The notes: generated by a model not told the origin, from the sequence alone. 64,000 nucleotides of DNA from Alkalibacillus salilacus (GCF_030812915.1 NZ_JAUSTQ010000004.1:203978-267977); one strand, 5' to 3'; positions 53,137-62,624 are shown, numbered from the stretch's first letter. Numbers and translations are program-made.

Positions 53137-53559
53137 TTATTTACGAAAAATAAGAGAAACATGGTAGAAGATTAAAGACGCTACGAACCCTAAAGTCATA
53201 AAGTTTAACAAACTACCAGTAATCAAATGTGTTTCACTTTCTGTAATCGTAAGGATCATTAAAAAGATAAAAGCTACTACAATTCCCAAAACACCATATA
53301 TAACAAATTCCGTTAAATAACGTTTCCATTTGGAATCAAACGTTTTTTGTCTGACAAGTTTATCAATTAAATAGGAACTTGAAATCCCACCTATTAAATA
53401 TACAGGTAGAGAATACATGGCAAAAAGCAATGCTGTTGACCACAAAGGATTATAATAAACATTTGGTTCACGCTCAGACATTGGAACATGATTTAAATAT
53501 GCCATTAAGAAACTAAATAAGACTGTTGATAATAAAGCAATTATAATTTTTTTAATCAT
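53137..53559 (-). CDS. Four-helix membrane protein (cargo)
   Basis: 140 residues with four membrane helices: N-terminal IIIALLSTVLFSFLMAYL, STALLFAMYSLPVYLIGG, VIYGVLGIVVAFIFLMIL and LLNFMTLGFVASLIFYH. Immediately behind the permease-prefix gene (adjacent ends), last in the padR unit of the element. AGGAGGTTTTATAG precedes the ATG. Family not recognised. A hairpin-repeat copy lies directly behind its stop. Confidence 0.65.
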   Translation of the reverse strand: MIKKIIIALLSTVLFSFLMAYLNHVPMSEREPNVYYNPLWSTALLFAMYSLPVYLIGGISSSYLIDKLVRQKTFDSKWKRYLTEFVIYGVLGIVVAFIFLMILTITESETHLITGSLLNFMTLGFVASLIFYHVSLIFRK

Positions 53560-54297
53560 CTATAAAACCTCCTTGATGTACTTTTTAATATAAGAATTAA
53601 GCAATAGCCAAATAGTTATGAGTACCCCAAATACAATGAATAAAGTAAAAGGGATTAAATATTGCCAATAGCTTTTCTTTTCATTTTGTTGCATTTGAAC
53701 AAACCATGTATCGTTTAATGGATAACCTTTAGTAACTACTTCTTCTGAACTTGCAGGTTCCATTCCTAAATAAACATATTCAGCGTCTTGTACGTTAGCT
53801 GGAAAGGCTTCTTCTATACCTTCTTCGGAGTAATAAATGGAAAGGTGAATAATCTCCGATTTACCATTAAAGGAGCTTATTTGTTTTTTTATTTGGTCCT
53901 TTTCTTCCAACGATAATTCAGCATCATCATTGATTTGTTTAGCAATCCGATCAGAAAGTTCGATTCGTTCCTTATTTGCATCGGGAGAGGTTATTGCAAC
54001 CCATGAAAGAGCAATTAACCCGATAATAAATACACTGATTGAAAAACGTAACAGTTTTTTCGCAAAAAGCTGTTGCCCTTCGAAAAATTCCATTAATCCA
54101 TTCGAGAGTTCTGTTTGATTCCCGAATCGATCTAACGCAATTTGTACAGCCTCTTTTTCAGATTTTCCATCTGCTTTTATTTCTTCAACAAGTTCCAACA
54201 GATGAGAACGCATTTCTTCTTTTAATTCTTTTATTTCCTCTTCGGTTCCATCGAAATCTTGATAGACGGAATCAATATACTTATCAATTTTCTTCAT
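53560..54297 (-). CDS. Permease-prefix-domain protein linked to PadR (cargo)
   Basis: 245 residues: a charged helical prefix domain (about 1-70: YIDSVYQDFDGTEEEIKELK, EEMRSHLLELVEEIK and IALDRFGNQTELSNGLMEF), a membrane helix at about 82-100, an outer domain of about 110 residues, and a last helix near 212-232. Overlaps padR by 14 bases. Same gene order as the chromosomal pair at 40-41.2 kb, though the proteins differ after the prefix. Likely a membrane sensor or effector controlled by the PadR protein. Confidence 0.75.
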   Translation of the reverse strand: MKKIDKYIDSVYQDFDGTEEEIKELKEEMRSHLLELVEEIKADGKSEKEAVQIALDRFGNQTELSNGLMEFFEGQQLFAKKLLRFSISVFIIGLIALSWVAITSPDANKERIELSDRIAKQINDDAELSLEEKDQIKKQISSFNGKSEIIHLSIYYSEEGIEEAFPANVQDAEYVYLGMEPASSEEVVTKGYPLNDTWFVQMQQNEKKSYWQYLIPFTLFIVFGVLITIWLLLNSYIKKYIKEVL

Positions 54298-54634
54298 TTT
54301 GTTCTCCCCCTTCCAAAAAGGAATCGATCATATTTTTAACAAATTGCCATTCCTTTATTTTTTGTTTATAACCTTCATCACCTACTGATGTTAACTTGTA
54401 ATATTTTCTTCTTCCTCCTGGACCTTGCTCATCTCCCCAATACGATTCAATCCATTTATTTTTCTCCAGTCGTTTCAAGGATAGATAAAGCGTTCCTTCT
54501 TTTAATTCAAATTGATTGTCACTTTTATCGCGAACGTATTTTGCTAATTCATAGCCATACATATCCCTGCTATGTAGAAGAGATAGGATCAATGTATCAA
54601 TATGACCTTTTAACACTTCTTTGTTTATCTCCAA
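54284..54634 (-). CDS. PadR-family transcriptional regulator (cargo)
   Basis: 116 residues: GHIDTLILSLLHSRDMYGYE, LAKYVRDKSDNQFELKEGTL, YLSLKRLEKNKWIESYWGDE and the wing GGRRKYYKLTSVGDEGY. First gene of a three-gene unit with a permease-prefix protein and a four-helix membrane protein. ATG is preceded by GGAGATAAA only at short distance. TATATAATAT-rich repeats upstream (54655-54680) may hold the operator. Confidence 0.88.
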   Translation of the reverse strand: MEINKEVLKGHIDTLILSLLHSRDMYGYELAKYVRDKSDNQFELKEGTLYLSLKRLEKNKWIESYWGDEQGPGGRRKYYKLTSVGDEGYKQKIKEWQFVKNMIDSFLEGGEQNEEN

Positions 54635-54751
54635 CGAATATCACCACCTATATTATCCATTATATTAATATTACTATATAATGCAAGGTATTCCTTCAAC
54701 AAAATATTGTTATATTTTTCCTATCGGAAATTAGCAATATTACAATCTAAC

Positions 54752-54784
54752 AAAAAAACTGTATCCCTACAAAAGATACAGTTC
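54752..54784 (-). terminator. Terminator of the 154-residue cargo gene
   Basis: AACTGTATC and GATACAGTT pair around TTTTGTAGG, followed by TTTTTTTG on the minus strand. Confidence 0.85.
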
Positions 54785-54801
54785 ATGTTACTATGTAAAA
54801 T

Positions 54802-55266
54802 TCAATGTTTATTTAACACCTTGTTTAATGATCGTAATGTTTGAATCGTCTCCTCTTCATCATCCGTGATACAAGATTCAACTATTGTTACAAATAAAAC
54901 CTTTAATTCTCTAAGAATGATGTCATTCTCTTTATGCTTTTCTAACTCCCCAGAGGATATATCGTTCGTAATTTTGATCAACACATTCCTCCATGTTCGA
55001 CTACTTCTGATCTTTTCACCGAAGAAAACCTTATTCACAAAACCAGGTTCCCATTCTTCTAATGCTTCAAAATAGGCTTCTAGGTACTTGCCGCTGGTTT
55101 TGTTTTCCTCAATAAATTTCTTAAGAAAATTGGTAACGTGTGCTGCGCGAGTAGAATCTTCTATTAGACCTTGTTTATGTAAATGATCTCTCGCAATTTT
55201 TGCGATATCATTTATTTCCTTTTCGCTTAATTGACCGAGTGCTGAACGAAGTTTTTTCAGATACAA
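54802..55266 (-). CDS. Unrecognised helical cargo protein next to the right end
   Basis: 154 residues, predicted almost wholly helical, soluble, no signal peptide, no cysteine motif. Segments: LRSALGQLSEKEINDIAKIA, LEAYFEALEEWEPGFVNKVF, RTWRNVLIKITNDISSGELE and ILRELKVLFVTIVESCITDD. I do not recognise the family. It is the cargo gene closest to the right end, separated from glmS by a bidirectional terminator, and ends in its own terminator. GGAGGAAGCGG lies ahead of the ATG. Too short for TnsE and lacks its features; an accessory, defence or regulatory role is open. Confidence 0.7.
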   Translation of the reverse strand: MYLKKLRSALGQLSEKEINDIAKIARDHLHKQGLIEDSTRAAHVTNFLKKFIEENKTSGKYLEAYFEALEEWEPGFVNKVFFGEKIRSSRTWRNVLIKITNDISSGELEKHKENDIILRELKVLFVTIVESCITDDEEETIQTLRSLNKVLNKH

Positions 55267-55351
55267 AACCGCTTCCTCCCAATAAGGCTAATAATAAAAA
55301 ATTCCATATCGGAGCGCTCAATACCTTTAATTTTCGTTCAACAAATAAAGA

Positions 55352-55396
55352 CAAAAAGTACGTTAATCCATAAAGGAATAACGTACTTTTTTTATT
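55352..55396. terminator. Bidirectional terminator inside the right end of the transposon
   Basis: AAAAAGTACGTTA and TAACGTACTTTTTTT pair around ATCCATAAAGGAA. It would stop transcripts entering from glmS before the cargo. Confidence 0.85.
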
Positions 55397-55417
55397 TTGA
55401 GTTATTGCATAATTGTT

Positions 55418-55504
55418 AGGAAAGATCTTTTACGTTAAGGAAAGATCTTTTTGGTAAAGGAAAGAACTTTCTCGTAAAAGAAAGAACTTTTACGTCACTT
55501 TACA
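55418..55504 (-). repeat. Right end of the Tn7-like element with four packed TnsB-type sites
   Basis: Read inward on the minus strand, ACGTAAAAGTTCTTTC (55495-55480), ACGAGAAAGTTCTTTC (55475-55460), ACCAAAAAGATCTTTC (55455-55440) and ACGTAAAAGATCTTTC (55435-55420) recur every 20 bases, as in the Tn7 right end. Confidence 0.92.
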
Positions 55505-55529
55505 AATTCATCTCTCCATCAATCACTAA

Positions 55530-57332
55530 TTACTCAACCGTCACACTCTTCGCTAGGTTACGTGGTTTATCCACGTCACAATCACGGTGTAGTGCTGCGT
55601 AGTATGAAATCAATTGCATTGGTAGCACAGACACAAGTGGTGCTAATAGTGGATGCACGGTTGGAATGGAGAATGCATCGCCTTCACGGGTTAAGTGTTC
55701 TGGGCTGATGATGCATGCATTCGCGCCACGTGCCACAACTTCTTGTACGTTGGAACGGATTGAACCGTCAACATGTTCTTGTGTCGCAAGCGCAATCACT
55801 GGTGTTCCGTCTTCAATAAGCGCAATCGTACCGTGTTTGAGCTCGCCACCTGCGAAACCTTCTGCTTGAATATAAGAGATTTCTTTTAGTTTTAATGCAC
55901 CTTCTAATCCGACGAAATAGTCTAAGCCACGGCCGATAAAGAAGCAGTTGCGCGTTGTTGATAAATAATCGCGTGCAATCTGGTCGAACTCTTCTTTCTG
56001 ATCGCAAAGAGCTTCCATCGCATTACCGACGATGCCTAGTTCTTTTAATGGATCGAAGTCGAGTGTGAGACCTTTCGCACGTGCTGTATCAACAGCTAGG
56101 ATCGCTAATACTGCCATCTGTGCTGTATAAGCTTTTGTTGATGCGACGGCAATTTCAGGTCCTGCGTGTAAATGTAACGTATAATCTGATTCACGAGAAA
56201 GGGTTGATCCTGGTACGTTTGTCATCGTCAGTGCGGGATGACCTAAACGATTTGTTTCAACTAAAACTGAACGTAAGTCAGCTGTTTCACCACTTTGTGA
56301 AATGAACACAAATAATGGCTTTTCAGATAATAATGGCATATTGTAAGAGAATTCGCTGGCAATATGCACTTCTGTTGGCACTTGCGCAATCTTCTCTAAG
56401 AATTCTTTGCCGATTAAACCAGCGTGATAACTCGTGCCTGCTGCAATAATATAGACACGATCACTATTTGCCATTGCTTGGCGTACGTCTTCTTCTAGTT
56501 TAATCTCATCGTTATCATCTTGATATTCTTGAATGATTTTACGCATTGCAAAAGGCTGCTCATCAATTTCTTTTAACATGAAATGTGGGTACGTCCCTTT
56601 TTCAATGTCGCTTGCGTCAATTTCTGCCGTAAATGGATCACGTTCAACTGTTGTCCCGTCAAGCTTCTGGATTTCAACGTTGTCTTGTTTAACAAGCACA
56701 ACTTCACCGTCCATAAGCTCAACAAATTGATCCGTTACTTGTAGCATAGCCATGGAGTCACTTGCTACGACGTTAAAGTCATCACCTAAGCCGACAAGTA
56801 GTGGGCTTTTGTTCTTTGCAACGAAGACAACTTCTGGTTGATCACGGTCTAAGACAGCTAGCGCATAAGACCCGTGCAATAAGCTGATTGTTTTACGAAA
56901 TGCCTCAAGTGCATCGCCTAATTCATTCGCGAACTTTTCAATTAACTGAACAATAATCTCAGTATCTGTTTCACTCACAAAGTTTACATCAGCTAAGTAG
57001 TCACGTTTCAGTTCTTCAAAGTTTTCGATCACACCATTATGAACTAACGTGAAACGACCTGACGTGCTTTGGTGAGGGTGAGCATTTGTCGTACTTGGCT
57101 CACCATGGGTTGCCCAACGTGTATGGCCAATCCCGATATTCGCTTTAACGGATTCATCAACTTCATTGCGTAAATTCGCGATTCGTCCTTTAACCTTAAA
57201 TAAGTTCGTATCCGCTTCATCACGCACAGCAATTCCTGCTGAATCGTACCCGCGATATTCTAACTTTTCTAATCCTGTTAATAAAATTTCTTTTGAATCT
57301 TCTTGGCCAATATAGCCTACAATTCCGCACAT
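55530..57332 (-). CDS. glmS: Glutamine:fructose-6-phosphate aminotransferase
   Basis: Makes glucosamine-6-phosphate from fructose-6-phosphate and glutamine, the entry to wall amino sugars. 600 residues: N-terminal glutaminase with MCGIVGYIG (Cys2 nucleophile after Met removal), [12 protein letters not shown] and [10 protein letters not shown]; then two SIS domains with [16 protein letters not shown] and the end [14 protein letters not shown] 57332 follows AGGAGGATACACAGT. It is preceded by the glmS ribozyme and its 3' end forms the attTn7 site: a Tn7-like element sits 25 bases behind the stop, but the gene itself is intact. Confidence 0.97.
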   Translation of the reverse strand: MCGIVGYIGQEDSKEILLTGLEKLEYRGYDSAGIAVRDEADTNLFKVKGRIANLRNEVDESVKANIGIGHTRWATHGEPSTTNAHPHQSTSGRFTLVHNGVIENFEELKRDYLADVNFVSETDTEIIVQLIEKFANELGDALEAFRKTISLLHGSYALAVLDRDQPEVVFVAKNKSPLLVGLGDDFNVVASDSMAMLQVTDQFVELMDGEVVLVKQDNVEIQKLDGTTVERDPFTAEIDASDIEKGTYPHFMLKEIDEQPFAMRKIIQEYQDDNDEIKLEEDVRQAMANSDRVYIIAAGTSYHAGLIGKEFLEKIAQVPTEVHIASEFSYNMPLLSEKPLFVFISQSGETADLRSVLVETNRLGHPALTMTNVPGSTLSRESDYTLHLHAGPEIAVASTKAYTAQMAVLAILAVDTARAKGLTLDFDPLKELGIVGNAMEALCDQKEEFDQIARDYLSTTRNCFFIGRGLDYFVGLEGALKLKEISYIQAEGFAGGELKHGTIALIEDGTPVIALATQEHVDGSIRSNVQEVVARGANACIISPEHLTREGDAFSIPTVHPLLAPLVSVLPMQLISYYAALHRDCDVDKPRNLAKSVTVE

Positions 57333-57439
57333 ACTGTGTATCCTCCTGTAGATGAAAGAGGCAAACAACAGCATCCTTCTTGTCAGGGGCAGTCGTTTGC
57401 CCCTTTCTCGTGTTTTGTTTTAGGCATCTTGTATAGCGT

Positions 57440-57584
57440 GGTTGTGCATAGAGTCGCCTCTATGTTTTCACGATATACATGTCAGTTGAGATGCAGCAAC
57501 TGGGAGGCATCCGCCGAACACTCGATTGAACCTCCACCTCGTCAACTATTTCCTATTAAGCGGTCAAAGAAATAGCCCTGGCGC
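57440..57584 (-). ncRNA. glmS ribozyme-riboswitch
   Basis: On the minus strand the catalytic RNA begins at the cleavage site A|GCGCCAGG (between 57585 and 57584), followed by TTGACGAGGTGGAGGTT, TCGAGTGTTCGGCGGATGCC and TCCCAGTTGCTGC, the conserved pseudoknot core. Glucosamine-6-phosphate triggers self-cleavage and loss of glmS mRNA. The 3' boundary is approximate. A GGGGCAAACGACTGCCCC hairpin lies between it and the gene (about 57385-57405). Confidence 0.93.
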
Positions 57585-57721
57585 TTTAAATTAAATTCGT
57601 TTCTTTGCTAAGCTCCTTTCTTTATTTGAATCAAGGTCGATTATAGCGACCACTCAATATTTTACTCATGATATGGCATAAGGTCAATCATCTTGGCGTT
57701 TTTTATCATCTAATGGCATAA

Positions 57722-57762
57722 AATAGGCATAAGGAATGAACGACTCACTCCTTATGCTTGTG
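57722..57762 (-). terminator. Terminator of the cdaA-cdaR-glmM operon
   Basis: GCATAAGGAGTGAGTCG and CATTCCTTATGC pair on the minus strand, followed by CTATTTTATG. Confidence 0.8.
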
Positions 57763-57767
57763 ATATT

Positions 57768-59123
57768 TTATGCATCTTTTAAGCCATATGTTTCATCAAT
57801 CACTTTCGCGACTTCAGAAACATACTTTTCGCATTCTTCTTTGGTAGGTGCTTCAACCATCACACGAACTACTGGCTCAGTTCCGGATGGTCTTACGAGT
57901 ACGCGACCTTTATCACCGAGTTCGGATTCTACACGGTCAATTGCTTCCTGCACAGTTCGATTAACTTGCACTTCCTGCTTATTAATCACGCGCACATTCT
58001 GCATCACCTGTGGGAATTTCTCCATTTCATCAGCCAGTGATGACAATGAACGGTCTGTTTCACGCATCGCATTAAGTAACTGCAGAGCCGTTAACATGCC
58101 ATCGCCAGTTGTATTGTAATCTAAGAAAATAATATGGCCTGACTGCTCGCCACCTAAATTAAAATCACGTTCGAGCATTTTTTCCATCACATAACGATCG
58201 CCAACCGACGTTTTCACTGTATCGATGCCAATTTCATCAAACTGACGATATAAGCCGATGTTACTCATGATCGTCGTAACAACTGTGTCTTGTTTTAAAC
58301 GACCAGCTTTCTTTAAGTATTGCCCGCAAATATACATGATTTTGTCACCATCAATGATATTGCCTTTTTCATCTACAGCAATAAGGCGGTCACCATCACC
58401 GTCAAAAGCTAAACCAACATCTGCTTCTTCATCAATAACAGCCTGACGTAAGTTTTCTGGACTTGTTGATCCATACCCATCGTTAATATTTGTACCATCT
58501 GGTTGTGAACCAATTGTGATAACATCCGCTTCTAAATCAGCAAATAAATGATTCGCATGTGATGATGTTGCTCCATGTGCACAATCGAGCACAATTTTCA
58601 TACCATCGAAGTCAGTATCAATTGTCTGTTTAAGATGTTGTAAATACTTCTGCCCTGCTTCAAAATAATTCATCGGTTGACCGACATGAACACCTGTTGG
58701 GCGTGGCAGTTCATCATCTTCAGCATCTAAAATCGCTTCGATTTCTTTCTCTTGTGTATCATTTAATTTAAAACCATTTTCACTGAAGAATTTAATTCCG
58801 TTGTCTTCAACTGGATTATGTGAAGCTGAAATCATGACACCTGCATGCGCTCCTGATGCTTTCGTTAAATAGGCCACACCTGGAGTTGAAATCACACCAA
58901 GTCGCATGACATCGACGCCAACTGATAAAATACCAGCAATCAAGGCACTTTCTAACATTTCACTTGAAATTCGCGGATCACGTCCGACGAGTAACTTCGC
59001 TTTCTCTGTTGCACTCTTCGTTAGGTGATAAGCACCACATCGACCGAGTTTAAAGGCTAATTCCGGTGTTAGTTCTGTATTGGCAACGCCACGAACACCA
59101 TCAGTACCAAAATATTTTCCCAT
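57768..59123 (-). CDS. glmM: Phosphoglucosamine mutase
   Basis: Converts glucosamine-6-phosphate to glucosamine-1-phosphate. 451 residues of the alpha-D-phosphohexomutase fold: [10 protein letters not shown] start, the phosphoserine motif [12 protein letters not shown] (Ser101), metal loop [13 protein letters not shown], sugar loop GGEQSGHII and phosphate loop [23 protein letters not shown] before ATG 59123; the longer frame to 59153 is unsupported. Third gene after cdaA and cdaR; GlmM is known to bind and inhibit CdaA in Bacillus and relatives. Confidence 0.97.
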   Translation of the reverse strand: MGKYFGTDGVRGVANTELTPELAFKLGRCGAYHLTKSATEKAKLLVGRDPRISSEMLESALIAGILSVGVDVMRLGVISTPGVAYLTKASGAHAGVMISASHNPVEDNGIKFFSENGFKLNDTQEKEIEAILDAEDDELPRPTGVHVGQPMNYFEAGQKYLQHLKQTIDTDFDGMKIVLDCAHGATSSHANHLFADLEADVITIGSQPDGTNINDGYGSTSPENLRQAVIDEEADVGLAFDGDGDRLIAVDEKGNIIDGDKIMYICGQYLKKAGRLKQDTVVTTIMSNIGLYRQFDEIGIDTVKTSVGDRYVMEKMLERDFNLGGEQSGHIIFLDYNTTGDGMLTALQLLNAMRETDRSLSSLADEMEKFPQVMQNVRVINKQEVQVNRTVQEAIDRVESELGDKGRVLVRPSGTEPVVRVMVEAPTKEECEKYVSEVAKVIDETYGLKDA

Positions 59124-59170
59124 TTCTTTCCGCTCCTTTATTTCATCAATCAACGAGATCTTTAAGTATT

Positions 59171-60415
59171 TTATTCAACTCTTACTCTTACACGTTCCTG
59201 ATCTGAAGACAATGTCACACCATTTGGACCTTCAAATTGTACATCCGCATAGAATTCACCTTCAACTTGACCTTCAACATCAATCCAGACTCGAATATCT
59301 TCACGGGTTAAGTTTGATAAAGTTTCCTCTGTTCCAGTTAATTGAACATCCAAAATAGGCTCATCATTCGGTTCAATAAATGTAATTTCACGATCTTCAG
59401 CTAGGTTTTCGACTTCGAGTTCAACATCTTCGATTGTATCTTCCACAGCTTCTTCAACTTCTATTTCTGCTTCAACCGTTTCAGGTTCAATCCGATTAAC
59501 ATCAGATGGCGTTGATAAATCAACTTCTATTGTCGTTGACTCACTAACTTCTGATAAATCAATATTCACAGGCTCCAGCTGATTAATTTCGTCTAAACGG
59601 TCAATACTGCCATATAGCGTTGCTGAAGATGGGTTTAGACTTATATCTTGTAATACCAAATCTTCATCAAGTTCACCTGTTGTCTCATGTGTCACAGGAT
59701 AACGTTTATCAGTAACTGAGACATCAGCTGTTATATCCACTGACGATGGATCAACATACACATTCAGTTCATTACCTTCACTATCATAAACTCGTACAGG
59801 TGCTCCACTAACTTCACCGCTTTGAGCAAGCTCAGGTAAACTCACAATCGCTTTAACCATCGAGACTTCATCGATTTCTGTAGTCGAACCTGTAATCTCA
59901 ACTTCTCCAGGTGACAATTGTGGTTCACTTGCGAAGACATCGTTTGGATCTAATGAATCATCCCCAACTAAATCAACTTCAATTGGAAATGTTTCTGTCG
60001 CTCGATTCTCTATTGTCACGTTAACCTGATTAGGGTCAACTAACACCGATAACTGTGACGAAATCCCGTCATGGGTGACATCAACCTGATGTTCACCTTC
60101 TCCTAAGTTATTTAAGTCGACTAATACATCAAAGTTCTGTTGACGAACAGTTTGTGTAATCACACTTCGTGGCCCTTCAACGGTCACATCAACTGTATCT
60201 GGCACGCCTCTTACGACGTATTCATCATCTTGCTCTAAATCTACTTGAAGTGGCACTTCCTCCATCGTTTGCGTAACAGTCGAACCTGAAGGCAAGAAAG
60301 TATCGCTAGAACGAGAGGTGTTGGCATCATCAATGGCAACGGTTGTGTATAATAATATCGCTAAAAACAATGAAACAATTCTCGTAACCCAAGGACTTTT
60401 TAACCAATTATCCAT
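59171..60415 (-). CDS. cdaR: CdaA regulator CdaR (YbbR-domain protein)
   Basis: 414 residues: one N-terminal membrane helix (about 10-28) and four YbbR repeats outside the membrane, each with a V-x-V-x-G-P or V-x-(I/V)-x-G signature ([40 protein letters not shown]). Regulates the membrane-bound diadenylate cyclase CdaA. Very acidic, as expected in a halophile. Overlaps cdaA by 8 bases, so the two are coupled. Confidence 0.94.
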   Translation of the reverse strand: MDNWLKSPWVTRIVSLFLAILLYTTVAIDDANTSRSSDTFLPSGSTVTQTMEEVPLQVDLEQDDEYVVRGVPDTVDVTVEGPRSVITQTVRQQNFDVLVDLNNLGEGEHQVDVTHDGISSQLSVLVDPNQVNVTIENRATETFPIEVDLVGDDSLDPNDVFASEPQLSPGEVEITGSTTEIDEVSMVKAIVSLPELAQSGEVSGAPVRVYDSEGNELNVYVDPSSVDITADVSVTDKRYPVTHETTGELDEDLVLQDISLNPSSATLYGSIDRLDEINQLEPVNIDLSEVSESTTIEVDLSTPSDVNRIEPETVEAEIEVEEAVEDTIEDVELEVENLAEDREITFIEPNDEPILDVQLTGTEETLSNLTREDIRVWIDVEGQVEGEFYADVQFEGPNGVTLSSDQERVRVRVE

Positions 60416-61229
60416 TTCGTTTCGCCCTCCAACTCAATGCCTTTGATGTCCCATTTTGTTCAGATGGACTTAACTCTTTCATCAACAGTTGCCTTAATCC
60501 GTCCTCATCTAATTTGCGATATAACTCCCCGTTCTTAGTCGCTGAAATATTACCAGTCTCTTCTGACACAATAATAGTTAATGCATCTGTCACCTCACTG
60601 ACACCCATTGCCGCTCGGTGCCTAGTACCTAACTCTTTTGATATAAATGGACTTTCACTTAACGGTAAATAACAAGCAGCCGCAACGATCTCATTTTGAC
60701 TAATGACCACTGCCCCATCGTGTAAAGGCGCATTAGGAATGAAAATATTCGTTAAGAGCTCACTTGATAATTGGCCATTTACATTAATACCTGTTTCAAC
60801 GTATTCGCTAAGGCCTGTTTCACGTTCAATAGATATTAACGCCCCGATTCGTCGTTTACTCATATAATTACATGACTTCACGATCGCATCGATTGCTTCA
60901 TAAACAGATTTCTCTTCGGAATTCGAGTTCCGCGCAAAGAAACTTCCCCGTCCAAGCTGTTCCAATGCACGACGAATCTCTGGTTGGAAAAGGATGATCA
61001 CAGCTAAAAAACCCCAAGTAATAGCTTGGTAAACAAGCCATTGTACCGTTTTTAGCTCTAAGATTGAACTAAAGAACCAAATCCCTAATACAACAAAAAT
61101 CCCCTTTAACAACTGGACCGCTTTTGTGCCCCGAATTACCGAGAATAATTTATAGATCACAAACCATACAAGCGCTATATCGACGACAATCCGTAACACT
61201 TGTAGGAAATCAAGCTCTTCCCACGACAT
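60408..61229 (-). CDS. cdaA: Membrane-bound diadenylate cyclase CdaA
   Basis: Makes c-di-AMP from two ATP; the messenger controls potassium and osmolyte uptake. 273 residues: three N-terminal helices (to about 80), then the DAC domain with DGA (171-173, in APLHDGAVVI) and RHR (203-205, in LGTRHRAAMG). Numbering agrees with the well-studied Listeria and Bacillus enzymes. ATG 61229 follows GAAGGAAG at 7 bases. First gene of cdaA-cdaR-glmM; no other gene upstream on this strand. Confidence 0.96.
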   Translation of the reverse strand: MSWEELDFLQVLRIVVDIALVWFVIYKLFSVIRGTKAVQLLKGIFVVLGIWFFSSILELKTVQWLVYQAITWGFLAVIILFQPEIRRALEQLGRGSFFARNSNSEEKSVYEAIDAIVKSCNYMSKRRIGALISIERETGLSEYVETGINVNGQLSSELLTNIFIPNAPLHDGAVVISQNEIVAAACYLPLSESPFISKELGTRHRAAMGVSEVTDALTIIVSEETGNISATKNGELYRKLDEDGLRQLLMKELSPSEQNGTSKALSWRAKRNG

Positions 61230-61432
61230 GTTGACACTTCCTTCACGCACTATTTTCTCTCTACATATAAACGATTATAAATAAGTTATAATCCAATTAT
61301 TCCGCAACTTATGTATCCAAAACTTCCGTGTAACATAACGTCTCAAATTTCAATTGGTTTTATTATATCATAAAATGTTACAACTGAAACGGATGAACCT
61401 AACCAAATTACACGTTTTGTCATTTCATAAAT

Positions 61433-61477
61433 AAAAAACTATACTTATCATCCTAAATGACAAGCATAGTTTAACAA
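61433..61477 (-). terminator. Terminator of arginase gene
   Basis: AAACTATGCTTGTCATTT and its partner GATAAGTATAGTTT pair on the minus strand, followed by TTTTATTTATG. Confidence 0.85.
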
Positions 61478-61482
61478 AAACC

Positions 61483-62385
61483 TTAACAATACTTCTCCCC
61501 AAAGAAGGCTGCAATCATATCGTTTGCGATTTCTGCCGTTTTATTTCCTTGATCAAGTAGAGGATTCACCTCAACCACTTCCATGGAGGTTAATAATTGT
61601 GCATCATATAACATAGACATTGCTAAATGTGTCTCACGGTAAGTCGGTCCACCACTAACTGGCGTACCCGTTCCAGGCGTATATGTAGGGTCAATCCCAT
61701 CTACATCTAAGCTTAAGTGAATACCATCTACACGTTCATGTAAGTATCCAATAGCATCTTCCATGACATGAGTTATTCCATATTTTTCGAGGTCATGCAT
61801 GGTATAAACTTTAATCCCTAAGTCTTGGATTAATTCACGCTCACCTTGATCAACTGAACGCGCACCAATAATCACAGTGTTCTCTGGTTTTATTTTTGCT
61901 CGCTTCCCATGAATATCCGTTAACTGATCATGACCAATTCCTAAACTAACAGCTAAGGACATGCCGTGGATATTTCCAGACGGTGATGTGTCACCACTAT
62001 TTAAATCAGCATGAGCATCAAACCAGATTACTCCAAGGTTTTTATAAAAATGATGGAGCGCTGCTATTGTGCCAATCGCAATACTGTGATCTCCACCTAA
62101 TACAAGTGGAAAGTCACCTTTCTTTTTCACATCATATACATAATCAGCAATTAACTGATTGTTTTTAGCGATAATCGGTAAGTTTCTTAAGTTCGTTTTT
62201 GGATCAACATGATGACTGCGCTCATTAGTGACTGGTACATCACCATAATCACTTATTGCTAAGTTTAAGTCAGCTAAACGATCGACCAAACCAGCATAAC
62301 GAATCGATTGAGGACCCAAATCAACACCATCTATTGGTTGTGCTACGGTTATTGGTGCGCCTAAAATGCCTATTCTACTGTTCAT
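61483..62385 (-). CDS. rocF: Arginase
   Basis: Hydrolyses arginine to ornithine and urea. 300 residues with the Mn-binding motifs LGGDHSIAIG (His100), IWFDAHADLN (Asp123, His125, Asp127) and LSLDVDGIDP, plus PGTGTPVSGG. Normal length for RocF. ATG 62385 follows GAGGAGGAAAACGAT; the frame open to 62445 is not supported. No rocD or rocE is next to it. Lies between the tRNA cluster and cdaA; single gene. Confidence 0.95.
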   Translation of the reverse strand: MNSRIGILGAPITVAQPIDGVDLGPQSIRYAGLVDRLADLNLAISDYGDVPVTNERSHHVDPKTNLRNLPIIAKNNQLIADYVYDVKKKGDFPLVLGGDHSIAIGTIAALHHFYKNLGVIWFDAHADLNSGDTSPSGNIHGMSLAVSLGIGHDQLTDIHGKRAKIKPENTVIIGARSVDQGERELIQDLGIKVYTMHDLEKYGITHVMEDAIGYLHERVDGIHLSLDVDGIDPTYTPGTGTPVSGGPTYRETHLAMSMLYDAQLLTSMEVVEVNPLLDQGNKTAEIANDMIAAFFGEKYC

Positions 62386-62578
62386 ATCGTTTTCCTCCTC
62401 CGATTTGCCTCCATTCATTTTATAAGCCAAAACGAAATGGTTCAACGCGACAAAAACCTGAATAAATATGCACGATGACAGGCTTTTAAATCTTTACTTA
62501 TTAACTGGTTCTCGAAATATACAGAACTCTAGTCAACACTCATTAGGTAATAGCTCAGTCTCAACTATTATTAAACTT

Positions 62579-62624
62579 CACCAAAATTGTTATGGTTTTG
62601 CATCACAAGCCATAACAATTTTAC
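62579..62624. other. Long hairpin between arginase and the tRNA cluster
   Basis: AAAATTGTTATGG and CCATAACAATTTT are perfect inverted repeats around TTTTGCATCACAAG. Weak T-run, so attenuation or a second terminator is possible. The other bases of the 290-base gap hold no gene. Confidence 0.65.

Larger units (their letters stand above)
42101..55504. mobile_element. Complete Tn7-like transposon inserted at attTn7 behind glmS
   Basis: 13,404 bp bounded by TGTTAAGTTACGCAATAG at 42101 and, inverted, TGTAAAGTGACGTAAAAG ending at 55504; the outer 29 bases match at 24 positions. The 5-bp target duplication AATTC is perfect (42096-42100, 55505-55509). The right end lies 25 bases behind the glmS stop codon, as for Tn7, with tnsABCD transcribed away from glmS. 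It holds tnsA, tnsB, tnsC and tnsD but no tnsE; about 6.5 kb of cargo sits between the right end and tnsA, while tnsD almost reaches the left end. Cargo is A+T-richer than the host. Confidence 0.95.
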
